Positions 4,632-12,298 of a DNA stretch of 12,306 nucleotides are shown here, one piece after another. Position 1 is the stretch's first letter; each line of letters opens with the position of its first letter. The notes under the pieces were generated by a model. The model was not told the DNA's origin. It ran no database searches and saw nothing but the letters and a program-made list of their open reading frames with translations. The stretch lies in NCBI GenBank assembly GCA_900540145.1, contig UQEW01000064.1:1-12306 (forward strand), given 5' to 3'. The translations under genes and the position numbers were made by a program. Source of the stretch: an uncultured Eubacteriales bacterium (GTDB taxonomy: Bacteria; Bacillota; Clostridia; Peptostreptococcales; Anaerovoracaceae).

Positions 4632-5075
4632 ATGAATTTAGATACCCAAAAGAGAATCGCTGCCAATTTGAAGATTTTAAGAACGTGCAAGAATATGAGC
4701 CAGACTCAAATGGCCGATTTGGCCGGCATTAGCAGATCGCTGTATACTCATTATGAACTGGCGCGCAGAACGCCTGACGCTGAAGTTTTATTTAAGATAA
4801 CAAGTCGTTTTGGCATAAATATGGGGACCCTGTTTGAAGCTGACCCGCAGGTTTTTCTAAACCAGGTAAGCAATAGCCAATTCTGTGATGATGATTTGAT
4901 GGAAATAATGACCTTTTACAGAAAGCTTTCTCCCTTTGCCAAAGGCATGCTGCTGGAAAGAGCACTCTATCTGTTGGATTGGGATAAGTTCAGAGAAGAA
5001 AATCTTGAAAATATAAATAACAAAAAAGATGCATGGAAAGAAGAATCTTCAGAAAACAACGCTTCTGAAGATTAA
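4632..5075 (+). CDS. Xre/Cro-CI family transcriptional regulator
   Basis: 147 residues from the ATG at 4632, which has GAGGAG at seven bases; an ATG eight codons earlier lacks a site. The helix-turn-helix domain is at about 8-69 (IAANLKILRTCKNMSQTQ, then MADLAGISRSLYTHYELARR and LFKITSRFGINMGTLF). It is followed by a helical region (88-120) and a highly charged, probably disordered tail ending in ESSENNASED. It differs clearly from the divergent regulator, so the two are not a recent duplication. Its 3' end overlaps the facing ClC gene by 4 bp. The regulated genes cannot be read from the sequence; autoregulation or control of the divergent sigma operon is the natural guess. Confidence 0.85.
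   Translation: MNLDTQKRIAANLKILRTCKNMSQTQMADLAGISRSLYTHYELARRTPDAEVLFKITSRFGINMGTLFEADPQVFLNQVSNSQFCDDDLMEIMTFYRKLSPFAKGMLLERALYLLDWDKFREENLENINNKKDAWKEESSENNASED
5044..5073 (-). terminator. Terminator of the ClC gene inside the facing coding sequence
   Basis: AATCTTCAGAA (5044-5054) and TTCTGAAGATT (5063-5073) form a perfect 11-bp stem with an 8-nt loop. On the minus strand it begins within the ClC stop codon and is followed by CTTTCTTTCC, a pyrimidine-rich tract that could serve termination. The entire structure is coding for the last residues of the plus-strand regulator. On the plus strand it is followed by AATCGAAAA, unsuitable for termination. GC content of the stem is low, so strength is uncertain. 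Confidence 0.55.
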
Positions 5076-6397
5076 TCGAAAATCGGACGGCTACGGCGAC
5101 CGCTTAAGCCGTCTGCAGTTATATAAGATACAAGAACTATAATAGACAATGGAAATAGATTTGAAAAGGTTCCTGTCATTTCGCTTATAAGTATAATCGC
5201 AGTGATGGGCGTTTTTACTGTTGCGCTGAAAAAGCCTGCCATACCTAAAGCAGCAAAGCATTGCGCCCAATCTTTTTCAAATCCTACCAGCGGGCTTATG
5301 GCTTCTGTAAAGATTCCTCCCACAAAAGCTCCTACTACTATAACCGGCATAATTATGCCTCCCGGAGCCCCGCTTCCAAAGCTGATGACAGAGAAAGCAA
5401 ATTTTACAATTAAAAGAGTCAATAGAACTTTCACAGTAAGCGAGCCATGGCCGATTGTTTCCAGAATGCCGTAATCACCGCCCAAAGCTTCCGGCATCCA
5501 GATGGCCAGCGCAAATAGAAAGACAAACGGTATAACAGTTTTTATCCATTTTGGTTTTAACCCTTTAAATAAATTGCAGCAAACCTTAACCGTCTTATTG
5601 AAGAAAACGCCTAAAGCGCCGAGAATCAAGCCTAAAAGGACAACCATCCAAATTCTGCTTATGGGAAGACCTTCATCCGCATCTAATGCAAAACTCAACA
5701 CAGGCTCAAATCCAAAGAGGTAAGTTCCTACACCGTCTGCTGTAATGGCTGCGGCCATTGTACCAAGCAAAACTTCTTTAGAAAAATTTTTGTGCAGTTC
5801 TTCGAGGGTGAATATAACTCCCGCAAGAGGCGCCCCGAAGACTGCCGAAAACCCTGCCCCTGAGCCAAAAGTCATCAAAAGGCTTTCTTTTTCTCCAGGC
5901 TCCTCAGGCTGCTGCCTTTTTTTAGCGGTTAACCTGGAAAAGCCCTTTCCTGCCATGGCGCCGAGCTGGATTCCCGCATCTTCTTTTCCCAATGAAAGAC
6001 CGCTTCCTATGGCAAGTATTCCTCCAAAAAACTTAGCGATAATTACTTGTATCCAATTGGAAGAAGCCTTGCCTTTCAATTCGTCTTTTATCTGTGGTAT
6101 GCCGCTTCCGGAGGCTATCGGCTCTCTTTGTACTATCACAGCAATGCATACCGAAATAAACACCAAGATTCCTATGCCCAAAAGAACCATGGTAAACTTT
6201 TGTCTGGCTGATTCTATAAAAAGATCTCTCATGTCCTCTGCTTCATTGATGAGGAATCTAAATAAAGACACCAAAAGACCAGCGACAAGTCCGACGCCTA
6301 TCCCTTCAAAAATCGCTATATATCCAAGCCGTCCCCTTGAATTCAGAGTCCTTCCGGCATGATTATTTCTCTGTCTTCTTGCTGTTTTTCTTGGCAT
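5072..6397 (-). CDS. ClC-family chloride channel / H+-Cl- exchanger
   Basis: 441-residue polytopic membrane protein moving chloride, probably in exchange for protons. ClC signatures are in order: GSGIPQ at 97-102 (selectivity serine S98), GKEDAG at 137-142 with the gating glutamate E139, EE at 199-200 where the proton-path glutamate lies, and GSGAPGGIIMP at 341-351. GSGIP argues against the fluoride-exporting CLC-F group. Oddities: the usual GREGP is GKEDA, and the C-terminal RPIFD aligns with the KPLY of ClcA, placing Phe440 at the chloride-coordinating tyrosine and ending the protein one residue later, with no CBS or TrkA-C domain. The start has AAGGAG nine bases upstream. It lies 62 nt after the DUF1846 gene, likely cotranscribed. 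Exchanger versus channel is inferred. Confidence 0.93.
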   Translation of the reverse strand: MPRKTARRQRNNHAGRTLNSRGRLGYIAIFEGIGVGLVAGLLVSLFRFLINEAEDMRDLFIESARQKFTMVLLGIGILVFISVCIAVIVQREPIASGSGIPQIKDELKGKASSNWIQVIIAKFFGGILAIGSGLSLGKEDAGIQLGAMAGKGFSRLTAKKRQQPEEPGEKESLLMTFGSGAGFSAVFGAPLAGVIFTLEELHKNFSKEVLLGTMAAAITADGVGTYLFGFEPVLSFALDADEGLPISRIWMVVLLGLILGALGVFFNKTVKVCCNLFKGLKPKWIKTVIPFVFLFALAIWMPEALGGDYGILETIGHGSLTVKVLLTLLIVKFAFSVISFGSGAPGGIIMPVIVVGAFVGGIFTEAISPLVGFEKDWAQCFAALGMAGFFSATVKTPITAIILISEMTGTFSNLFPLSIIVLVSYITADGLSGRRSRPIFD

Positions 6398-6459
6398 GTC
6401 TGGTCTCTCCTTAGCAACGCAACGGGTATATATGCATTATCTCTTTATGAGTTTATATC

Positions 6460-7971
6460 TTATGCAAAATATAAGTTGGTGGTCAGGTATTCAGGATCGC
6501 ATGTAACATCTATTCCCATGCTTCTCAGAGTCTGCTCGTCTCTGTCACTTAGGATGGCGGTGCAATGAGCTTTGCAGCCTTTGAGTTTGCTCAGCATCTC
6601 AAAAGTCTTTTTTGCGCACTGGTTGGTCTCCGCTGAAATGCAGAGGGCAGTCAACGTCTCTTCCAGGTTTAAGCTGGTTCTGTCGTGATTGAGGATGTCT
6701 CCTTTCAGCGACTGTATGTCGCCGAAAACGTTAGGTGCGATAACATATTTGTCGTCATCTATTCCGGCCAGCTTTTTTGCGCCGTTAAGCACTGCCGCAG
6801 CCGCTGCCACCATGCGCCGGCTGCTTCTGCCGGTGACCATAGTTCCGTCAGGCATTTCAAGAGCCGTTACTACAACGTTTAGATATTTTTCATCGCAGCG
6901 TCTCTTATATTCGGCATATTCTCTGGCAGGAGTAACCACAGGCCTGTCCTCTTCGCAGGCATTGACTTCCTTCATCAAAAGCTCTGACCTTTCCAAAGCC
7001 TCCTCAGAAATCTTTCCTTTTTTATAGTCGCATTTAGCAATCAAAAATCTGCGGATTATCTCTTGAACGGCAGCTTCCTGCACAACCTTGTCGTCATATA
7101 TGCAAAAGCCCGCTCTGTTGACTCCCATATCTGTAGGGGACTGATATTCGGCAGTCCCCGTTATCTTTTCTATTATCCTCTTTACTACAGGAAAAGCCTC
7201 CAAATCTCTGTTATAGTTTACAGCCTTTTCGCCATAGGCCTCAAGGTGGAAGGAATCGATCATGTTAACATCTCTAAGATCGGCTGTGGCCGCCTCATAA
7301 GCTATGTTGACAGGATGCTTCAGAGGAAGGTTCCATATAGGGAACGTTTCAAATTTGGCGTATCTGGCCTTTACGCCCCTCTTGTACTCATGGTAAAGCT
7401 GGGAAAGACATGTGGCCAGCTTGCCGCTGCCGCCTCCGGGGCCCGTAACCACTGCTAAAGGCCTTGTTACTTCTATGTAAGAATTGGCTCCGTAACCCTC
7501 TTCACTTACGATGGTGTCCACATCGGTAGGGTAGCCTTTGGTATAGAAATGCTTGTATGTCTTGATATCTCTTCTTTCTAACCTGGCGATAAACTTATTG
7601 ACAGCAGGTGCGTCCTCATAGCGAGTTACGACTACGCTGTTTATCTTAAGGTCATATTTGCGGAAAATATCTATCAGTCTTAACACTTCTAAATCGTAAG
7701 TTATACCGAAATCTTGTCTTGTTTTGCTGTTAATTATGTCTCCTGAATAAATGCAGATTATGATTTCCGCCTTGTCTTTCATCTTTTGTAAGAGCTTAAT
7801 CTTGGCGTTTTCGTCAAACCCCGGCAAAACACGCATGGCGTGCTTGTCGTGGACTAATTTCCCTCCAAATTCCAGGTACAGTCTCTGGCTGTTCTCATGA
7901 TTAATTCTTTCAAGAATATACTTAGACTGTTCCTCAATGTACTTTTCAGAATCGAAACCTTTTTGCTGCAT
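6460..7971 (-). CDS. DUF1846 family protein
   Basis: 503 residues, the normal length for this conserved family, which is common in Firmicutes and biochemically poorly characterised. A glycine-rich P-loop-like motif GPGGGSGK occupies 177-184 after hydrophobic VVT, suggesting phosphate or nucleotide binding. Other notable stretches are KHAMRVLPGFD at 43-53, FPIWNLPLKHPVN at 210-222, SPTDMGVNRAGF at 278-289, and MVTGRSSRRMVAAAAAVLNG at 378-397. No membrane segment or signal peptide is present, so it is cytosolic. The start has GAGGAG eight bases upstream. It is 29 nt downstream of the DUF1934 gene and 62 nt before the ClC gene, inside a same-strand cluster with ddl. Family membership is confident; function is not known to me. 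Confidence 0.9.
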   Translation of the reverse strand: MQQKGFDSEKYIEEQSKYILERINHENSQRLYLEFGGKLVHDKHAMRVLPGFDENAKIKLLQKMKDKAEIIICIYSGDIINSKTRQDFGITYDLEVLRLIDIFRKYDLKINSVVVTRYEDAPAVNKFIARLERRDIKTYKHFYTKGYPTDVDTIVSEEGYGANSYIEVTRPLAVVTGPGGGSGKLATCLSQLYHEYKRGVKARYAKFETFPIWNLPLKHPVNIAYEAATADLRDVNMIDSFHLEAYGEKAVNYNRDLEAFPVVKRIIEKITGTAEYQSPTDMGVNRAGFCIYDDKVVQEAAVQEIIRRFLIAKCDYKKGKISEEALERSELLMKEVNACEEDRPVVTPAREYAEYKRRCDEKYLNVVVTALEMPDGTMVTGRSSRRMVAAAAAVLNGAKKLAGIDDDKYVIAPNVFGDIQSLKGDILNHDRTSLNLEETLTALCISAETNQCAKKTFEMLSKLKGCKAHCTAILSDRDEQTLRSMGIDVTCDPEYLTTNLYFA

Positions 7972-8000
7972 TATTTCATCTCCTCGTTGCTTGTATATTT

Positions 8001-8426
8001 TTACATTACTTTAATAGTTATCTTGTTTATACCTTCTGCCAAGCCCTCCATGCTGACCTGATACTGGACGTCTATTGAGCCTTGGCATTTTTCCATATCA
8101 AAATTATTTTTAACGTAATCGGTGAAAACCTCCACTCCCATAGGACCATAAGGCGTCTCATAAACACTGCTGAATCTTTTTCCTTCTTCAAAATACAGCT
8201 CCGTGCTTATGCCTACGTTGCCGGTTCTCCTCATTTTGACAGATGACTCTCCCAGCCTGATGGTAGTCTTGCAGCCTTCCATGCCGGAAACTTCCGTTTC
8301 ATCATATATTATATATACAACTCCGTTTCTAATATAAAGCTTCCCATCGGTGACAAACTCCATCTGGTCTTCTTCTACGCCCTCATATTGTTGTCTTCCT
8401 GTTATTTCTAATGTAATCTCTTTCAT
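8001..8426 (-). CDS. DUF1934 domain protein, calycin-like beta barrel
   Basis: 141 residues, resembling the YwiB/DUF1934 family of small single-domain beta-barrel proteins. Features consistent with it are the opening strand MKEITLEITGRQQ, a DGKLYIRNGVVYIIYDETEVSG hairpin region split around 27-48, KMRRTGNVG at about 64-72, and SSVYETPYGPMGVEVFTDYV at about 86-105. It is cytosolic, without a signal peptide. Its start lies inside the 3' end of ddl (44-nt overlap, different frame); the only site is a weak TTGGGAT immediately before the ATG or AAAGGA 15 bases away, so translation probably depends on ribosomes finishing ddl. The DUF1846 gene follows after 29 nt. Function is unknown. Confidence 0.88.
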   Translation of the reverse strand: MKEITLEITGRQQYEGVEEDQMEFVTDGKLYIRNGVVYIIYDETEVSGMEGCKTTIRLGESSVKMRRTGNVGISTELYFEEGKRFSSVYETPYGPMGVEVFTDYVKNNFDMEKCQGSIDVQYQVSMEGLAEGINKITIKVM

Positions 8427-9474
8427 ATCCCAAATCTACAATCCTTTCAATTATCTGCCGCAAATTCAGGCCCTGATGCTCCCAAAGCAACGGAAACATG
8501 CTGCCGCCGGTGAATCCGGGTATAGTGTTTATTTCATTTATATATATCTCTTTTGTTTGCGCTTTTAAGAAAAAGTCTATTCTGCAAAAGCCATATCCCC
8601 CTACGGCTTTATATGCTTTTTCAGCCATACTTTTGATTTGCATTTTTATTTCTTCGCCTATATCGGCCGGTATGATCAGCTGCGATGATTTTGCATCTTG
8701 GCGTTCACGGTTTCCGATGCCGATGTCATGGCGTTCTCCGCCATATTTAGCCGCGTAATCGTAAAATTCCGTGGATGGTATTATCTCTCCTATATCGGTC
8801 AGCTCCGGTTCTTCTCCGCCTATTGCTGCAATTTCCAGTTCCCGTCCGTCGATATATTCTTCTGCGATGACCTTATCATCATACAGACATGCATTTTTTA
8901 GAGCTTTGATCAGTTTTTCCTCTGTACCTGCCTTATTTATGCCCACGCTGGAGCCCATGTTGGCAGGCTTGACAAAGCAGGGCAGTCCGACATCTTCCAT
9001 AACTTTAAGGGCTGCTTTTCGTAAATCTTTTAAAGCTTCTTTTCTTGTAAAACTTATATATCCGCAGACGGGAAGGCTGTTTTCCTTCATAAGTTGTTTA
9101 AACAACTGTTTATCCATGGAAACTGCTGAAGCCAAAACTCCGCAGCCGCCGTAGGGTATGCCCAGAGTCTCAAGGAAGCCTTGTATACATCCGTCTTCTC
9201 CGTATGGTCCGTGAAGTATGGGCAGTGCAAAGTCTACAATTTCGCTTAGATGTCCCGGCTCCAAATCCGTTGCGGTTTCTTCCCACGAACCATCTTGAAT
9301 TTTTTCGGTCGGTCCATCGTATTTTTTCCATTTCCCGTTCCTGGTAATCCCTATGTATATCGGTACAAACTTTTCCGAGTCCAGGGCCCTGATTACGGAC
9401 GACGCAGAAATCAAAGAAACTTCATGTTCCTCTGAGCGCCCTCCGAAAAGGACTCCTATTCTCTTTTTGCACAT
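8383..9474 (-). CDS. ddl: D-alanine--D-alanine ligase
   Basis: Cytoplasmic ATP-grasp enzyme that joins two D-alanines for peptidoglycan precursors. 363 residues. N-terminal LFGGRSEEHEVSLISA (9-24) carries the D-Ala-binding glutamate; HGPYGEDG is at 88-95; the ATP-grasp region has VKPANMGSSVG at 168-178; Mg ligands are D300, E314 and N316 (RIDFF, NEINTIPGF). EFYDYAAKY (236-244) supplies the omega-loop tyrosine typical of D-Ala-D-Ala rather than D-lactate ligases. Two oddities: 22 residues separate AAKY from IIPA, about 13 more than in E. coli DdlB, with an ERHD/ERQD repeat 10 residues apart; and the C-terminus extends about 12 residues beyond the usual end into the DUF1934 start. GGAGG lies six bases before the ATG. 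It is 15 nt after hslO. Confidence 0.95.
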   Translation of the reverse strand: MCKKRIGVLFGGRSEEHEVSLISASSVIRALDSEKFVPIYIGITRNGKWKKYDGPTEKIQDGSWEETATDLEPGHLSEIVDFALPILHGPYGEDGCIQGFLETLGIPYGGCGVLASAVSMDKQLFKQLMKENSLPVCGYISFTRKEALKDLRKAALKVMEDVGLPCFVKPANMGSSVGINKAGTEEKLIKALKNACLYDDKVIAEEYIDGRELEIAAIGGEEPELTDIGEIIPSTEFYDYAAKYGGERHDIGIGNRERQDAKSSQLIIPADIGEEIKMQIKSMAEKAYKAVGGYGFCRIDFFLKAQTKEIYINEINTIPGFTGGSMFPLLWEHQGLNLRQIIERIVDLGYERDYIRNNRKTTI

Positions 9475-9489
9475 AGAAAGCCTCCGGTT

Positions 9490-10407
9490 TTATTTGATAC
9501 TTGCCAGAATCCTCATGAGATGGTCTTTGTCGAAATGGTATTTTTTAAGGCAGAATTGGCAAACTAGCTCTGCCTCGCCGTCTTCTTCTATTATTTCCGT
9601 CAAATCCTTTTCTCCTATGGTCATCAACGCTTTTTCCAATCGTTCTTCAGAGCAATCACATTGCCAATCCATTTCCTTTGTTTCAAGAAACTCCAATTCA
9701 AATTCTTCCGGCATGTCGGCGAAAATTTTTTCTGCCATCATCTGGACTTTTCTTTCTGCTGTCTCGTCTTCGGCTGCGGCATTGACCTTATCTATTACGG
9801 AAGTTATCGACTCCATTGAATTGATTACGCTTTCCAGCTGGCTTACGGCCTCTTCAGAAGCTCCCGGCAGCACTTGTACTATCATACCTCCGGCGCACCC
9901 GACCGAGCAGTCTCTCTCGATTTTGACACCCAGCGCTATGGCTGAATTCTGCTGTTCTGAGATATAGTAGTATGCCGTCAGGTCTTCTGCTATTTCTCCT
10001 GAAACTAAAGCGATTTTGCCGACGTATGGTTCTTTCAGCCCCAAGTCTTTTATGACAGTAAGGGTTCCTATCCCCAGACTTCCGCCTACGTCCAGTTTGC
10101 CGTTATCCTTGATGGGCAACTCAACATCGGGGTTTGCTATATAGCCTTTCACGTTTCCCTGTCCGTCGGCAGTAGCCAATATCTGCTGTGCCGGTCCGTC
10201 GCCTTTGAAGATGACGGTCAGCTTATCCTGAGGATTTTTCAGCATCAGTCCCATGAGCCCTGCGCCTGTCAGAACTCTTCCCAGGGCGGCTGTTGCAAGA
10301 GGTGTGGTATTATGTATGTCAGCAGCTTTCTGAACCATATCGGTTGAAATGGTCATATATACTCGAAATGAGCCGCTTTTATCTATAGCTGTCAATACTT
10401 TATTCAT
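9490..10407 (-). CDS. hslO: Redox-regulated chaperone Hsp33
   Basis: 305-residue cytosolic holdase activated by oxidation and unfolding. The C-terminal redox switch is intact: C250-x-C252 and C283-x-x-C286 form the CXC-X30-CXXC zinc site. The N-terminal substrate-binding domain shows TTPLATAALGRVLTGAGLMG at 34-53 and the glycine-rich VGGSLGIGTLTVIKDLG at 107-123. Two further cysteines, C167 and C171 (DCSVGCAGG), are not part of the switch but are seen in some Gram-positive members. The start has AAAGG six bases upstream. It lies 46 nt after the phosphoglucomutase gene and 15 nt before ddl, so cotranscription is likely. Confidence 0.96.
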   Translation of the reverse strand: MNKVLTAIDKSGSFRVYMTISTDMVQKAADIHNTTPLATAALGRVLTGAGLMGLMLKNPQDKLTVIFKGDGPAQQILATADGQGNVKGYIANPDVELPIKDNGKLDVGGSLGIGTLTVIKDLGLKEPYVGKIALVSGEIAEDLTAYYYISEQQNSAIALGVKIERDCSVGCAGGMIVQVLPGASEEAVSQLESVINSMESITSVIDKVNAAAEDETAERKVQMMAEKIFADMPEEFELEFLETKEMDWQCDCSEERLEKALMTIGEKDLTEIIEEDGEAELVCQFCLKKYHFDKDHLMRILASIK

Positions 10408-10453
10408 AATATGCCTTTCTTTATATTTGTGTCAATTTTGCGTGCAAACTTGC

Positions 10454-12193
10454 TTAAAGCTGCTCACAATTAATAAAAGCTTTTATTTCATCCGCTAAAA
10501 GCCGTGTTTTTTCTTCGGCTTCTTGACTGGTTTTGCCTCTGGCATATATATATATCTTAACTTTCATTTCAGTACCTGAAGGCCGTATTATGACCTGATG
10601 ACCCTCAGGGAGAATTCCTCTGTACATATTGTTTTCTTTATGCTCAAAATCATGAGAAATCTCCTGACCCATGAGATTTTGCAGCTTTCCGTCAAAAAGC
10701 TTTTCCATTAAAACATCTATATTTTTTCTGTCCATTTCTGAATTAAAGTCCACCGACGTAACCAATGATTTCGTATATCCGTAACGCTTTTGGATGTCTT
10801 CTATCTGGTCAAATAAAGTTTTTCCCTGTTCCTTCAGACACGCTGCCAAAAGGCAAATCATCTGTACTGCCAAAGCTCCGTCTTTATCTCTTGTGTAGTT
10901 TCCGTACAGATAGCCTTGGCTTTCTTCAAATCCGAAGAGGAAATCATTTTCTCTGCCCTGATTTTTCAGTTTCTCTATTTCGGCAGCTATGTTTTTAAAT
11001 CCTGTAGGAACATTCTTTATCGTGATTCCGTAGCTTCGGGCAATATCCTCGGCCAGCGGTGATGACACATAGCTTTTGTATACTGTTTTATTTTCGTCAA
11101 GAAACCTGCCGCCCTTTCCTTTGCTGTGGCAATAGCAGATATAATCCAACATCAACAGGCCTGTCTGGTTGCCTGTAAGTCTCTTGAAAAGCCCTTTACC
11201 TTCTTCAGAATTGTCTCTTGCCATTACGCCCATCCTGTCACTGTCAGGATCTGTAGCAACGATTATATCTGTATTCTCATCGCAGTATTTCTCCTTTGCC
11301 AATAGAAAAACTTGATCATATTCCGGGTTTGGAGAAGGACAAGTAGGGAAATTACCATCCCAAAAGCTCTGTTCTTCTACCATTTTTATCTTTCGAATCC
11401 CAAGGCTTTTGGCAACTTCCATAACGTAATCTCTGCCTGTGCCATTTAAAGGGGTGTATACTACTTCTAAATCGGAAAGAGCTTTTCTTGCTTTTGTTTC
11501 TTCATCCCAAAAGAGAATGTTTTCTCTAAGAGCTTTAAAATATGCGTTTTTAACTTTATCGTCTAATATTTTGATTTCTGCCGGTATCTCAGCCTTTGCT
11601 GATGCAGTTCCATTCTCGAAATATTCCCTTTTATTTATATAGTCTTCCACTGCGCGGGCTTTTCTGTCATCAATTTGATTGCCGCAGTGGTCATAAACTT
11701 TATACCCGTTATATTCTTTCGGATTATGGCTCGCAGTTATCATAATGCCGCAGTCGGCCTTCAGCTCTCTTATGGCAAAAGAAAGAACCGGCACCGGTGT
11801 TGGCTCGGCAAAAATTTTTACTGATATACCGTTGGATGCCAGCTCTTCTGCAACGCCTTCGGCGTATTCCATCGAGTTGATTCTGGTATCATAGCTTATT
11901 ATTACTTGCGGATTAAGGTGTTTCGACCGTAAATAGTCTATAACTCCATCTGTAGCTCTCTTTAGAACTATTGAATTTATCATATTGGGACCTACTCCCA
12001 TTTTTCCTCTCAGTCCGGAAGTTCCAAAAGTCAAATCTCTGCAAAATCTATCATATATAGCGTTTGAATCTTTCTCAATCTCTTTAAGCTCTTTTTTCAA
12101 ATCTTGAGGCAGTGTTTGTCCTGCCCAGCGGGTATATTCTCTCAATGATTTTTCCATACTATTTTTATCTGCCATTTTCTGAAAAATAAACAT
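10454..12193 (-). CDS. pgcA: Alpha-phosphoglucomutase / phosphomannomutase
   Basis: Cytosolic enzyme interconverting glucose-6-phosphate and glucose-1-phosphate, feeding sugar nucleotide and cell-envelope synthesis. 579 residues, the size of Bacillus PgcA-type enzymes. All four hallmark loops are present: FGTSGLRG at 56-63, catalytic TASHNP at 153-158 (phosphoserine S155), metal loop ATDPDSDR at 313-320 (D315, D317, D319), sugar-specificity loop GFEESQGY at 421-428, and phosphate loop RPSGTEMK at 537-544. The start is uncertain: ATGs at codons 1, 7 and 13 are possible and none has a good ribosome binding site (AAAG before the first is the best); homologues align best from codon 13 (MEKSLREYTRWAG). 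First gene of the six-gene cluster, diverging from the gene at the right edge. Confidence 0.93.
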   Translation of the reverse strand: MFIFQKMADKNSMEKSLREYTRWAGQTLPQDLKKELKEIEKDSNAIYDRFCRDLTFGTSGLRGKMGVGPNMINSIVLKRATDGVIDYLRSKHLNPQVIISYDTRINSMEYAEGVAEELASNGISVKIFAEPTPVPVLSFAIRELKADCGIMITASHNPKEYNGYKVYDHCGNQIDDRKARAVEDYINKREYFENGTASAKAEIPAEIKILDDKVKNAYFKALRENILFWDEETKARKALSDLEVVYTPLNGTGRDYVMEVAKSLGIRKIKMVEEQSFWDGNFPTCPSPNPEYDQVFLLAKEKYCDENTDIIVATDPDSDRMGVMARDNSEEGKGLFKRLTGNQTGLLMLDYICYCHSKGKGGRFLDENKTVYKSYVSSPLAEDIARSYGITIKNVPTGFKNIAAEIEKLKNQGRENDFLFGFEESQGYLYGNYTRDKDGALAVQMICLLAACLKEQGKTLFDQIEDIQKRYGYTKSLVTSVDFNSEMDRKNIDVLMEKLFDGKLQNLMGQEISHDFEHKENNMYRGILPEGHQVIIRPSGTEMKVKIYIYARGKTSQEAEEKTRLLADEIKAFINCEQL

Positions 12194-12223
12194 ACAATCT
12201 TTATAAATTTAATAATTTATTTT

Positions 12224-12252
12224 ATCATATTTCCCATTTTTTTTACACAGAA
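12224..12252 (-). promoter_or_regulatory. Candidate promoter of the pgcA-led cluster
   Basis: On the minus strand TTCTGT (12247-12252) and TATGAT (12224-12229) are 17 bases apart. The predicted start would leave a short leader of about 25 nt before the first ATG of pgcA. The -10 box is good and the -35 box is poor. Confidence 0.4.
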
Positions 12253-12269
12253 AATACACAAATAGTAAA

Positions 12270-12275
12270 TATAAT
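12270..12275 (+). promoter_or_regulatory. -10 box of the gene at the right edge
   Basis: A perfect TATAAT lies 24 bases before the start codon at 12299, giving a leader of about 16 nt that includes the ribosome binding site. No convincing -35 box is seen at 16-18 bases; position 12247-12252 reads ACAGAA. Confidence 0.4.
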
Positions 12276-12298
12276 TTGATTAAAAGGAGGTCTTATTT

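Noticed and set aside
5202..6362. Long plus-strand frames opposite the ClC gene
   Set aside because: They are antisense shadows of a clearly conserved membrane protein and have no ribosome binding sites or family features.
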